Notes: generated by a model from the sequence alone, not told the origin. Shown: positions 26,192 to 34,553, counted from the first letter of the stretch. The stretch is DNA of 64,000 nucleotides from JBECKS01 sp964557005 (GCA_964557005.1 CAZKYI010000006.1:62001-126000), one strand, 5' to 3'. A program made the numbers and translations.

Positions 26192-26401
26192 ATGTCCGAG
26201 ACAGTTACTGGAACCGTTAAGTGGTTCAACGAAACAAAAGGCTTTGGTTTTATCGCCAGAGACAATGGTCCTGATGTGTTTGCACATCATTCCGCTATTC
26301 AGGGTACTGGTTTTAAAACCTTGCGTGAGGGTCAGAAAGTACGCTTCACCGTAACACAAGGTGCCAAAGGCCCTAATGCTGAAAACATTGTAGCCGAGTA
26401 G
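26192..26401 (+). CDS. Cold-shock domain protein (CspA family)
   Basis: A 69-aa single cold-shock domain that binds single-stranded RNA or DNA. RNP1 KGFGFI (16-21) and an RNP2-like VFAHH are intact, and TGTVKWFNETKG is the standard opening. It stands alone after a 211-bp gap, with an untranslated leader long enough for the cold-responsive folding typical of the family, though no cold box is identifiable by eye. A strong terminator follows. Confidence 0.95.
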   Translation: MSETVTGTVKWFNETKGFGFIARDNGPDVFAHHSAIQGTGFKTLREGQKVRFTVTQGAKGPNAENIVAE

Positions 26402-26416
26402 TTGTAATCCAGCTTT

Positions 26417-26452
26417 AAAAAGCCCGTCAATGTTTCATTGGCGGGCTTTTTT
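26417..26452 (+). terminator. Rho-independent terminator of the cold-shock gene
   Basis: A long stem with core GCCCG/CGGGC continuing through T-G into CAATG/CATTG around TTT, flanked by A and T tracts, ends the cold-shock transcript. Confidence 0.92.
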
Positions 26453-26602
26453 TTGCGTTGTAAAAATGATTCCGGCAGAGCCAATAGATTGAAATTTTCA
26501 ATAAAAACCGTATTTATACCTGTCAATGATAAATACAATGTGCCTGAATTTGGTGCAAACCAAAGTGAAAACCCAAACCAACTCAAATTGAGGAGAACAA
26601 CA

Positions 26603-27088
26603 ATGATCAAGAAAATCGTGGAATATAGTTTGCAAAACGAGAACAGCCTTTCAGCAACCATCTTGCGTATTCCAGTCGGTATTGCGCTGATGGCACATGG
26701 TGCACAAAAGTTGTTTGGCTGGTTTGGTGGTTATGGACTGGAAGCCACAGGTCAGTGGATGAGCCAGGGTGTGTTCATCGGTCAGTGGTTGTCTGGCATA
26801 GGGATTGAAGCAGGGTTTTTACTGGCTTTTCTTGCAGGCAGTGCCGAGTTTTTTGGTGGCCTGGCATTGGTGCTTGGCTTGCTAACACGCCCTGCGGGAT
26901 TGGTGAATGCGTTCACCATGCTGGTGGCGATGACGGTGCATCTTGGCAGTGGTTTTTTTGCTGCCAAGGGTGGCTATGAGTATGCACTGGTATTGTTTGC
27001 CGCGAGCTTGGCCTTGGCCATACAGGGCGGTGGACGTTATGCGCTGGATAACCTTGTGCGAGACAAAGTGCTGAAATTATTGCCCTGA
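26603..27088 (+). CDS. DoxX family membrane protein
   Basis: A 161-aa integral membrane protein with about four helices. RIPVGIALMAHGAQKLFGWFGGYGL is the DoxX signature region (quoted motif positions 21-45), followed by helices near 60-100 and 105-150. ATG 26603 has GAGGAG eight bases upstream; the longer frame passes through the terminator. DoxX proteins are linked to redox or sulfur metabolism and membrane oxidoreductase complexes, but the biochemical role is poorly defined. It is followed by a YgiD-like dioxygenase 18 bases downstream. Confidence 0.85.
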   Translation: MIKKIVEYSLQNENSLSATILRIPVGIALMAHGAQKLFGWFGGYGLEATGQWMSQGVFIGQWLSGIGIEAGFLLAFLAGSAEFFGGLALVLGLLTRPAGLVNAFTMLVAMTVHLGSGFFAAKGGYEYALVLFAASLALAIQGGGRYALDNLVRDKVLKLLP

Positions 27089-27106
27089 TTAAGAAAGGAA
27101 AACATA

Positions 27107-27886
27107 GTGAATCGTTTACCTGCATTATTTATTGGGCATGGAAGCCCGATGAATGTGATTGAAGACAATCAATGGACACAGGCATGGCAGCAACTGGGCA
27201 AGACGCTGCCTCGTCCTCAAGCCATATTGATGATTTCCGCACACTGGTACGGCAGAGGTAGTTTCGTATGCAGTGCGCGCCAGCCCAAAACCATCCATGA
27301 TTTTGGCGGTTTTCCTGAAGCGCTCTATCAAATTCAGTATCCCGCACCTGGTAGCCCTGAGCTGGCCTTGCGTGTACAAGCGGTGTTGAAAGACACAGTG
27401 ACAGTGGTTCTGGATGAAAGCTATGGTCTGGATCATGGTGCATGGAGCGTGTTGTATCACCTGTTTCCTGAAGCAGATATTCCTGTGGTGCAGCTCAGTA
27501 TGGACGCGACACACCATGCACAAAAACATTTTGATGTGGGCAAACAACTTGCCACTTTAAGAGAGCAAGGTGTGTTGATTATTGGCAGTGGCAATGTGGT
27601 ACACAATCTTGCTCGTTATGACTGGGGGCGTTCTCAAAGCAATACGACCACTTGGGCGCATGAGTTTGAAAATACTGTGAAGCAGTTGATTCAGCGCAAT
27701 CAGGTTGAAGCGCTTATTCATTACCAAAATCTGGGAGAAGCGGCACATTTATCTATCCCTACAGCAGAGCACTATTTGCCTTTGCTCTATGTGCTTGGTA
27801 GTGCTCATGAAAACGACCCTGTCAGCTTTCCTGTTGAAGGCATTGAGGGTGGTTCGCTTTCGATGTTGTCGGTACAACTCGGTTGA
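27107..27886 (+). CDS. Extradiol (LigB-type) dioxygenase, YgiD-like
   Basis: A 259-aa protein of the class III extradiol ring-cleavage family, close to E. coli YgiD (4,5-DOPA dioxygenase). LFIGHGSPMN gives the first metal His, SAHWYGRG the second, and LDHGAWSVL and IIGSGNVVHNL are conserved. Start is GTG 27107 with AGGAA six bases before. It stands between DoxX and a metal-dependent hydrolase. Whether it cleaves an aromatic diol made in this pathway (for example in steroid ring degradation) is only suggested by context. Confidence 0.88.
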   Translation: MNRLPALFIGHGSPMNVIEDNQWTQAWQQLGKTLPRPQAILMISAHWYGRGSFVCSARQPKTIHDFGGFPEALYQIQYPAPGSPELALRVQAVLKDTVTVVLDESYGLDHGAWSVLYHLFPEADIPVVQLSMDATHHAQKHFDVGKQLATLREQGVLIIGSGNVVHNLARYDWGRSQSNTTTWAHEFENTVKQLIQRNQVEALIHYQNLGEAAHLSIPTAEHYLPLLYVLGSAHENDPVSFPVEGIEGGSLSMLSVQLG

Positions 27887-27917
27887 TGAAACATCTGAAA
27901 TAAAACGAGGGCGTAAC

Positions 27918-28850
27918 ATGGCATTCCAACCATCACAGTGGACAGATTTATTTCGGCTTCTGCTTAGTCCTGAGCAAAGACATGTTAATGACCAAAGCAC
28001 GCTTGCGGATTTTAACTGGTCGAAGCATAACAACCGCTTGCCTGCGGGCTTGAGTTTGCAATGGTTGGGTACGGCAGGTTTTCGCTTTGATTATGAAGGC
28101 TACACCTTGCTGGTTGATCCTTATTTTACTCGCCCGAATCTTAAAACCACCTTGTTGCGTGCCTATGTGGAACCGGCATCGGATACCATCAAAAACTGTG
28201 TCGATAAAGCTGATGCCGTCGTGTGTGGTCACACACATTTCGATCACGCGATGGACATTCCCGAAATCACCAAACTTTACGGTGCGCAAGTCTATGGTTC
28301 TTCTTCGCTGAAAAATTTGATGGCCTTGTATGGTTTGGCCGATAAACACACCGAAGTGGTGTGCAAACAAACCTACGAGCTGGGGCCTTTTGAAGTCACC
28401 TTCATTGAAAGCCTGCATTCAAAACTGATTCTGGGTTTGGCCGTGCCCTCTGAGGGTGAGATTTGTTGTGAGCACATGGAACACCTGAACGCAGGAAATT
28501 ATCGCTGTGGCCAAGTGTACGGTATACACATCAAGGTAGCGGGCGTGAGTTTTTATCATCAGGGCAGCGCCAATCTGATTGATGACCAGGTGATTCATCA
28601 CAATGTTGATTATTTTCTGGCGGGTATTTCAGGCCGAAGTTTTACCAGAGACTACACTCGCCGCATTTTGCACAGGCTGTCCCCGCAAGTGATTATTCCC
28701 CATCATTTCGATGATTTTTTTCAGGATATTCATCAGCCTTTGAAGTTCAGCTTGAATGTGAATCTGGGTTTGTTTGTCGATGAAGTCAGGCAGGTGTCTG
28801 ATGAATTCCAGATTCGCACGCTCGACATGCTGCAAACCATCAAAGGCTAG
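27918..28850 (+). CDS. UlaG-like metallo-beta-lactamase-fold hydrolase
   Basis: A 310-aa MBL-fold enzyme. QWLGTAGFRF and LLVDPYF open the fold; the metal site HTHFDHAMDIPEI is canonical; HSKLILG, HQGSANL and IIPHHFDDFF carry later ligands. This arrangement matches the UlaG/NAPE-PLD-like subgroup, which hydrolyses lactones or phospholipids. ATG 27918 has an ACGAGGG ribosome site; an upstream in-frame extension overlaps the dioxygenase gene and lacks family features. An ester or lactone hydrolase following a Baeyer-Villiger oxidation is an attractive but unproven role, as the next gene is such a monooxygenase. Confidence 0.82.
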   Translation: MAFQPSQWTDLFRLLLSPEQRHVNDQSTLADFNWSKHNNRLPAGLSLQWLGTAGFRFDYEGYTLLVDPYFTRPNLKTTLLRAYVEPASDTIKNCVDKADAVVCGHTHFDHAMDIPEITKLYGAQVYGSSSLKNLMALYGLADKHTEVVCKQTYELGPFEVTFIESLHSKLILGLAVPSEGEICCEHMEHLNAGNYRCGQVYGIHIKVAGVSFYHQGSANLIDDQVIHHNVDYFLAGISGRSFTRDYTRRILHRLSPQVIIPHHFDDFFQDIHQPLKFSLNVNLGLFVDEVRQVSDEFQIRTLDMLQTIKG

Positions 28851-28870
28851 CGCTTCCCTCTTTGTCTGAC

Positions 28871-28925
28871 TTCCCCTAAGATGGCAACTGGTCAGACCAG
28901 TTGCGCTATTCAATAGCGAGGGGAA
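28871..28925 (+). promoter_or_regulatory. FadR-like palindrome within a folded leader
   Basis: AACTGGTCAGACCAGTT (28886-28902) is a perfect palindrome that fits the FadR-type GntR consensus TGGTNNNACCA, and extends to 21 bp (28884-28904). A second palindrome CGCTATT-C-AATAGCG follows at 28904-28918. Both lie between TTCCCCT (28871-28877) and AGGGGAA (28919-28925), which pair and include the ribosome site of the monooxygenase gene. It could act as a DNA operator, an RNA switch or both. Confidence 0.55.
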
Positions 28926-28931
28926 AAGAAT

Positions 28932-30395
28932 ATGACACTTGCAGCAAACCCGAACAGACAGCCGCGCGTATTGGTGATTGGTGCGGGCATGTCCGGCATT
29001 TTAATGGGCATCAAGCTGAAAAGAGCGGGCTATCAGCACATCACTATTTTTGAAAAAGCCGCTGCAGTGGGTGGCACCTGGAGAGAAAACACCTATCCGG
29101 GTTTGCACTGTGATGTGCCTTCCCTGAGCTATTGCTACAGTTTTGCACCAAGGGAAAGCTGGGATAAACGCATGTCACGCGGGGAGGATATTCGCGCTTA
29201 TTTCGAGAAAGTCACTCAGGATTATGCGCTGGATAACTTGATTCAATTCAATGCCGAAGTTACCCGTGCGGTATTTGAAGCGGGCACATGGAAGGTTGAT
29301 ACCAATCACGCAAGCGGACTTGAATTTGATTTCATCATTACCGCCTGTGGTGTGTTGCATCATCCGGTGATTCCACAATTTAAAAACATGGATACCTTTG
29401 AAGGCGACAGCTTTCACACGGCGCGCTGGAACCATGACATCAATCTAACAGGAAAACGCGTGGGTGTGATTGGCACCAGCTCTACAGCGGCACAAGTCAT
29501 TATGCCTGTGTCTGAAATAGCCAAAAGTGTGGTGAATTTTCAAAGAACACCGCAGTGGATTTTTCCTTTGCCGAACAGGGAATATGGTGAGATAGACAAA
29601 TTGCTTGCGAGAAAATTTCCGTTGTATCGCAAGGTGGCGCGTGCTGTATTTGATGAAGCGTTTGATCGGGGTGGCCTCGCCTGTACGCGTAACAGTTGGG
29701 AACGCAAACTGATTGAGACCATTGTTAAACTGAATCTTCAGCTTTCAGTGAAAGACAAGGCACTTCGGAAAAAACTGACACCCGATTATCAGCCCTTATG
29801 CAAACGCATGATTGTTTCAGATAATTATTACAAAGCCTTGCAAAAACCCAATGTGCATCTTGAAACTTCGCCCATTCAACACTTCGAACGAAACGGAATT
29901 CGTTGTGAAGATGGCACCTTGCATGAACTCGATGTAATTGTTTTTGCAACAGGCTTTGATACACAAGCCTATATGCGTCCGATTCAGATTCAGGGCTTGC
30001 ATGGAAAAACCTTGGCAGAAGTGTGGAAGCAAGGGCCGATAGCCTATCGCACCATTGCCATGCCTGAGTTTCCAAATTTGTTTATGCTGCAAGGCCCCAA
30101 TGCGCCAGTTGGCAATTTTTCACTGATTTCTACCGCAGAATCGCAAAGCAGTTACATTATTAAATGTCTGGAACATTATCGAACTTCCAACATTGGCTAC
30201 ATGGTGCCAAGTCAGCAAGCGTGCGATCAATTTAACAAGGAACTCGTAGAGGCCATGAAAGGAACAGTGTGGATGTCAGGGTGTTCCAGTTGGTATATCA
30301 GCGATGCGGGTATTGCCTTGTCATGGCCTTGGGGGCCGCGAGAATTTCGCGACAGTATGAAGCACCCTGACTTCAGTGAATATGAGTTTGGTTAA
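28932..30395 (+). CDS. Class B flavin monooxygenase (Baeyer-Villiger type)
   Basis: A 487-aa FAD- and NADPH-binding enzyme. FAD Rossmann GAGMSG (17-22), GTWRENTYPGLHCDVPS, the class-B fingerprint F-x-G-x3-H-x3-W in FEGDSFHTARW, the NADPH Rossmann GTSSTAAQ and ATGFD near the C-terminus are all present. Baeyer-Villiger enzymes insert oxygen next to a ketone, giving an ester or lactone, which suits neighbouring hydrolases. It ends six bases from the convergent hydroxylase gene. Substrate (steroid ketone, cyclic or long-chain ketone) cannot be told. Confidence 0.9.
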   Translation: MTLAANPNRQPRVLVIGAGMSGILMGIKLKRAGYQHITIFEKAAAVGGTWRENTYPGLHCDVPSLSYCYSFAPRESWDKRMSRGEDIRAYFEKVTQDYALDNLIQFNAEVTRAVFEAGTWKVDTNHASGLEFDFIITACGVLHHPVIPQFKNMDTFEGDSFHTARWNHDINLTGKRVGVIGTSSTAAQVIMPVSEIAKSVVNFQRTPQWIFPLPNREYGEIDKLLARKFPLYRKVARAVFDEAFDRGGLACTRNSWERKLIETIVKLNLQLSVKDKALRKKLTPDYQPLCKRMIVSDNYYKALQKPNVHLETSPIQHFERNGIRCEDGTLHELDVIVFATGFDTQAYMRPIQIQGLHGKTLAEVWKQGPIAYRTIAMPEFPNLFMLQGPNAPVGNFSLISTAESQSSYIIKCLEHYRTSNIGYMVPSQQACDQFNKELVEAMKGTVWMSGCSSWYISDAGIALSWPWGPREFRDSMKHPDFSEYEFG

Positions 30396-30400
30396 ACGGT

Positions 30401-31588
30401 TTATTGCAACGCAGGAACAGGCGGTTCGTAACTGGGATCGCCGAATAAAATTTTCAGCCAGTATTTGGGCGAATTAAAATAGAGCTCCCTGCCCAGTTTA
30501 ATCCATTGATCAAGCGCAACTTTGATTGGATTCCCGGGTGGGCGTGTTTCGTGAAACAAACCTGTTTCAGGAATCGCATGGCTAGGCTTTGCGTAAGTGC
30601 CCATCAGTTTGTCAAGCCACACAAATTGCGCTGCAAAATTACAACCCGAAGCCACATTATGTTCAGGCCATTTTGAATGATGGGTGTAATGAATACGGCC
30701 TGTGACAAAAAAATTTTCCAGCCATGCGAGATATTTATTTTTTGAAAAAAGTAAATAAGCCGCATAGGAATGCGATACGGAATGATTGATGATGCGAAGC
30801 GAAGCGATAATCAAGGCAGCACTCAAGGCTTGTTCGGCATTGACCTCTGAAAAGAGTTTGAAAAAAACCGCTTTCCCCAAAATGTTTGAAACAAAAGAGC
30901 CGCCACCGCCATCGAGAAAAAATAAAGGATAATCAGCGCAACTGGTGGCAGAGGTTAAGCGGGGCGGGCGGTGGTGCTGCATGTGCCCGAGCTTCCAGAT
31001 AACCCGCACGTTATGTGCAAGGCGATGGCCGATGTAAAAGAAAACATCATCGAGCACATAAACCAGCAGTACCAAATAAACAAAAGGAATGGTGGTAATC
31101 GGTTCCAGCGTATTAAACAGCGTGAGCAAATGATCAGTGAGTTCAACCAGCCAGTTGGCGAGCGGCGTGTTAATCAACACAATGCCTGTTGCACCAATCA
31201 GGCCGCTGGCAAGTGAAAACACAAAACAATCTTCCCATGCGATAGGCTTGTTTTCATGTTTCGAGCGCACCCATAAATCAATGGGCGCAAGTGCTGCATT
31301 GAGTAACTGGTGAAATAAAACCATGCCAATCATCAGCATCAGCAAAGTTTGACTGCCTTCCAGAGCAACGCGTGGTGAACTTGCAAAATTGGTGAAGGAA
31401 TAAGTGTGATCACTTAACAGTGAATCGCTTGCGAAAAAAAATATCAAAAGCCCTGTAGGGGGCAAGGCCAAAGAAAGTAGAATCGCAAGGCGTATATGAA
31501 CAGGGCGTAACTTGCTTGATGCTTCGTAAATATCAAAGTGATAAAGGGTGTGAACTGCCTTGTTGAGCTTGTTAGCTGATTTCATCAT
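30401..31588 (-). CDS. Fatty acid hydroxylase/sterol desaturase family membrane protein
   Basis: A 395-aa integral membrane di-iron enzyme. The three His boxes of the superfamily are present: HRLAH, HMQHH and HYTHH, in the right order within a hydrophobic protein of several helices. Family members hydroxylate or desaturate fatty acids, sterols or carotenoids. Its ATG overlaps the stop of the epoxide hydrolase by four bases, so the two are co-translated. Together with the monooxygenase and dehydrogenases nearby it supports a lipid or steroid-modifying region. Confidence 0.87.
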   Translation of the reverse strand: MMKSANKLNKAVHTLYHFDIYEASSKLRPVHIRLAILLSLALPPTGLLIFFFASDSLLSDHTYSFTNFASSPRVALEGSQTLLMLMIGMVLFHQLLNAALAPIDLWVRSKHENKPIAWEDCFVFSLASGLIGATGIVLINTPLANWLVELTDHLLTLFNTLEPITTIPFVYLVLLVYVLDDVFFYIGHRLAHNVRVIWKLGHMQHHRPPRLTSATSCADYPLFFLDGGGGSFVSNILGKAVFFKLFSEVNAEQALSAALIIASLRIINHSVSHSYAAYLLFSKNKYLAWLENFFVTGRIHYTHHSKWPEHNVASGCNFAAQFVWLDKLMGTYAKPSHAIPETGLFHETRPPGNPIKVALDQWIKLGRELYFNSPKYWLKILFGDPSYEPPVPALQ

Positions 31589-32544
31589 TGCGCTACCGCT
31601 TGCAAAAATTTCAATACTTCGATGTTCACCTGTTCTGCCTGTTCCATTTGTGTCCAGTGGCCACAGTTGTCAAGCAATACCGTTTGCAAGTGATCGAAAT
31701 AATCCCCCATGCGCTGCATGGCTTTTTTGTTGAAAGCAATCACCGGGTCCTGACGACCTGCAATAAACAGGGTAGGCATGGAAATACGCCAGTTGCTGTC
31801 ATGGCGGCTTTCCTCCCATGAAGCATCCATCGCACGATACCAGTTCAGTGGGCCAGTAAAACCGCTATGAGTGAAACGCGCGGTATAATGTGCCAAATCA
31901 TGTTCCGTCATCCATGCAGGCTGTGTTTTGGGTGTACTCATGGATTGCAGAAAGCCCGTTTGATCAGGGCGCAGTATGTAATCGCCCATACCTGCGGCAG
32001 AAATGCCGTGAAAAATCAGTCGCAAGCTGTGGGTAATATCAGCTTCCAGTTCCTGTTCAGGTAAAACCGGCTTTTGAAAATAGAGCATGTAGAAAAAGCC
32101 ATCTTGAAAAAGTCTGCGCATGGCATCAGTTGGTGGCTCAGGTGCAGGGCCACCATAGGGCACAGACAAACCCACCACCGCACGAATAAGTTCGGGATAA
32201 CAACGTGCCACTTGCCAGGTGAGCGCACAACCCCAGTCATGCCCCATCAATATTGCCTGTTGATGGTCAAGTGCATGAATGAGTGCAGCGACATCTTGCG
32301 CCAACACACTCTGCCGATAGGCATCTACCGTTTTAGGGCCACCAGTAAAACCGTAGCCACGCAAATCTGGCGCGACGGCGTAATAACCCGCATCGGCCAG
32401 CACAGGTAATTGAAAGCGCCACGATGCCGAGCATTCGGGAAACCCGTGCAGGCATAGCACCAGCGGCTTGTCGGCCGAGCCAGCTTCGGTTACGGCAAAA
32501 TTCAGCCCATTAGCACTCAGGCTGCGTTCGCGGATATTGGCCAT
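31585..32544 (-). CDS. Epoxide hydrolase-like alpha/beta hydrolase
   Basis: A 319-aa soluble alpha/beta hydrolase. HGFPE (33-37) is the epoxide hydrolase oxyanion motif, GHDWG carries nucleophile Asp103 in place of the Ser of esterases, AGRQDPV gives the acid and NCGHWTQ the base His. Tyr residues in the cap are plausible epoxide-activating groups. Haloalkane dehalogenase is less likely because the first motif is the HGFPE type. First gene of a pair with the hydroxylase. Confidence 0.9.
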   Translation of the reverse strand: MANIRERSLSANGLNFAVTEAGSADKPLVLCLHGFPECSASWRFQLPVLADAGYYAVAPDLRGYGFTGGPKTVDAYRQSVLAQDVAALIHALDHQQAILMGHDWGCALTWQVARCYPELIRAVVGLSVPYGGPAPEPPTDAMRRLFQDGFFYMLYFQKPVLPEQELEADITHSLRLIFHGISAAGMGDYILRPDQTGFLQSMSTPKTQPAWMTEHDLAHYTARFTHSGFTGPLNWYRAMDASWEESRHDSNWRISMPTLFIAGRQDPVIAFNKKAMQRMGDYFDHLQTVLLDNCGHWTQMEQAEQVNIEVLKFLQAVAQ

Positions 32545-32575
32545 CTGTTTTACCCATCAACAATGTGTTTGTGCG

Positions 32576-32980
32576 TTATTCAGAACTTGCTTCGGCGTGA
32601 TTTTGCTCACGCAAACTCAGTTTATAACCGACAACACCACACACTAATATGCCGATGTTGCCTACAAAATCCAGCAGCATCCAGTCAGTAAATATTTGCT
32701 GAACAAAATAGAAATAATAGTTGAATGCAAAAAACGGGAAGGAAGCAAAAAAACCAAACACCAAAAAGGTGTGAGGTGTAAAACGCGACATTAGAATCAC
32801 AATGCCGCAAAGCACCGCCTGTGCTCCAAAACAGGCAACGAACAAATGGCTTGCCTGTGTTCCAATGTAATGTTCAGGTTTCAAAACAAGCGCTTCAACC
32901 ATGTCTGGAGCAAGCATTGCCCAACCACCCAGGCTCAAAAAAATAAACGATAAAAACCATTGAATATGTATGGCTTTCAT
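32576..32980 (-). CDS. Small four-helix membrane protein, unknown
   Basis: A 134-aa protein with four hydrophobic segments (about 8-25, 45-65, 70-92, 98-120) and an acidic, charged tail. I recognise no characterised family. Its ATG overlaps by four bases (ATGA) the stop of an upstream frame that is cut short by the insertion at about 33.1 kb, so it was probably the second gene of a membrane-protein operon that has lost its first gene and promoter. The epoxide hydrolase gene follows 31 bases downstream. Confidence 0.7.
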   Translation of the reverse strand: MKAIHIQWFLSFIFLSLGGWAMLAPDMVEALVLKPEHYIGTQASHLFVACFGAQAVLCGIVILMSRFTPHTFLVFGFFASFPFFAFNYYFYFVQQIFTDWMLLDFVGNIGILVCGVVGYKLSLREQNHAEASSE

Positions 32981-33100
32981 AATTGCCTCACGTCAGATTG
33001 TTGTTTTTCCGCCAGCCCCTTTTGTAGCACATAACCAGCAAGAATCGGTACTGCCGTAATCAGCACGAATAACCAGCATGCACACACTAACCCACAGATT
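32977..33100 (-). pseudogene. C-terminal remnant of a membrane-protein gene cut by the insertion
   Basis: The frame ends at 32977 with TGA overlapping the next ATG and codes for a membrane helix (WLFVLITAVPILAGYVL) followed by a charged tail KGLAEKQQSDVRQL, a natural-looking C-terminus. Further upstream the frame enters the 23-bp-spaced repeat array and no longer looks like protein. I interpret it as the last ~35-40 codons of a gene whose 5' part was removed or displaced. The alternative is a tiny GTG-started gene of about 35 codons. Confidence 0.5.
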
Positions 33101-33102
33101 GG

Positions 33103-33240
33103 CGACAAGCCGAATTGCCTCTGGCGGAGTAGCCTGTTTAACACATAGCAATTGGACGAGCTTCCACGTTGCAATTAGCCGAAGTCGCATGTGGCAATTA
33201 GCCGAGCATTGAGGTTACAATTAGCCGACGATAAAACAGC
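33103..33240. repeat. Array of 11-bp sites at exact 23-bp spacing
   Basis: CAATTAGCCGA occurs exactly at 33172, 33195 and 33218. In the same 23-bp phase are CAATTGGACGA at 33149 (9/11), GGAGTAGCCTG at 33126 (6/11) and CGACAAGCCGA at 33103 (8/11). The 12 bp between sites differ. The last copy lies in the likely promoter of the ATPase gene at 33258. Regular multiple sites of this kind are found in transposon ends (TnsB-type or IS21-type transposase sites), iterons and operator arrays; no transposase gene is present. Confidence 0.8.
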
Positions 33241-33257
33241 CATAACAAGTAGCCTCA

Positions 33258-34520
33258 ATGATGAATAAGTCGGCATCTCAACAGTCCTATCTGCCACGGT
33301 ATCTGAGTACCGCGTTGAAAACGGCTTTATCTGACACGCCCGTGGTCTGCCTGTTGGGGCCGCGCCAATGTGGCAAATCAACGCTGGCAATGCACTGTGA
33401 CCCTGATCGTCATTTTGTCAGTCTTGATAATCCAGCCTTTCTGGATTTGGCCTTGAACGACCCGCAAGGTTTTATCGATGATCTACCTGAGCGCGTGGTG
33501 ATTGATGAAGTACAACGCGCGCCAGAGCTGGTGTTGGCGATCAAGTACAGCGTCGATATGAACCGAAAGCCCGGACGCTTCCTGCTGACGGGTTCCGCAA
33601 ATCTGCTTCAGTTACCACGGCTGGCCGATTCACTTGCAGGTCGGATGGAGTGTTTGTATTTGCACCCCTTTACCGTTGCCGAACTCAGACAAGCGAAAGG
33701 CAACTTTCTTGAGGACTTCCTTGCCAGCAATTTGTTGCCACGTATTACCGCTTCGCGCAAGTCGCAACGCTCGGAACTACCTAAGCTGCTGCTGGCAGGC
33801 GGCTACCCCGAAGCGGTTTTTCGCGAGGGTGATCGGGCTGAACGCTGGAAGATGAATTATCTGCAATCCATTATCGAACGCGATGTTCGGGACATTGCTC
33901 AAGTGAAAGATGCCAGCGATTTGCTCCGTCTGCTTGAGCTGCTTGCCGCCCGCCCGGCACAACTGCTGAATCAAAGTGAACTCTCGAATGCACTGGGTCA
34001 TTCCAGAGCGACCATTGAGCGTTACCTGATAGTGCTTGAACGCCTGTTTTTGATTCGACGACTGCCCGCTTGGCATAACAACCGCAGCAAACGACTGGTC
34101 AAAACACCCAAGTTACATTTTGTTGACAGCGGTTTGGCAGCCACGCTGGGGGAGCTGGATGCCACGCAATGGAATGAACAACGCACTCGCTTCGGGCACT
34201 TGCTGGAATCGTTTGTGTTACAACAACTGATTGCAATGGCAGATTGTATGCAACGCCCACCGCGCTTTTACCATTTCAGAGATAAAGACAAAACCGAAGT
34301 GGATATTGTGATTGAACATCACGGCAAGGTTTGGGGTATTGAAGTGAAAGCAGCCGCAAGCGCGAACGCAAGCGATGCAAAAGGTTTGCAAAAACTCGCC
34401 GTCACAGCGGACAGCGCTTTTCAGGGCGGTGCGGTGCTTTATGATGGCGAAGCGACTTTTTTTCTCGATAAACAAACCAATATTCTTGCTGTGCCCATTT
34501 CCAAACTGTGGGAGCTTTAG
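33258..34520 (+). CDS. AAA-type ATPase with C-terminal DUF4143 domain
   Basis: A 420-aa protein. Walker A GPRQCGKST (34-42), Walker B VVIDEVQ (Asp83, Glu84) and sensor LLTGSAN identify the AAA_14 ATPase; the second half is DUF4143 with a winged-helix part (LNQSELSNALGHSRATIERYL) and a nuclease-like EVDIV-x(n)-GIEVKAA motif. Such ATPases are common in bacterial accessory DNA and are of unknown function. There is no Shine-Dalgarno before ATG 33258. It stands between the repeat array and a terminator, with no partner genes, so it looks like a one-gene insertion beside the rpoD locus. Confidence 0.88.
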   Translation: MMNKSASQQSYLPRYLSTALKTALSDTPVVCLLGPRQCGKSTLAMHCDPDRHFVSLDNPAFLDLALNDPQGFIDDLPERVVIDEVQRAPELVLAIKYSVDMNRKPGRFLLTGSANLLQLPRLADSLAGRMECLYLHPFTVAELRQAKGNFLEDFLASNLLPRITASRKSQRSELPKLLLAGGYPEAVFREGDRAERWKMNYLQSIIERDVRDIAQVKDASDLLRLLELLAARPAQLLNQSELSNALGHSRATIERYLIVLERLFLIRRLPAWHNNRSKRLVKTPKLHFVDSGLAATLGELDATQWNEQRTRFGHLLESFVLQQLIAMADCMQRPPRFYHFRDKDKTEVDIVIEHHGKVWGIEVKAAASANASDAKGLQKLAVTADSAFQGGAVLYDGEATFFLDKQTNILAVPISKLWEL

Positions 34521-34553
34521 AAAATAGAGATTTGTATTAATAGATTTTTAATC

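Noticed and set aside
26438..26602. N-terminal extension of DoxX
   Set aside because: It begins inside the cold-shock terminator, while ATG 26603 has a good ribosome site and family start.
33103..33240. CRISPR array
   Set aside because: The conserved part is only 11 bp with 12-bp variable parts, copies decay, and there are no cas genes.
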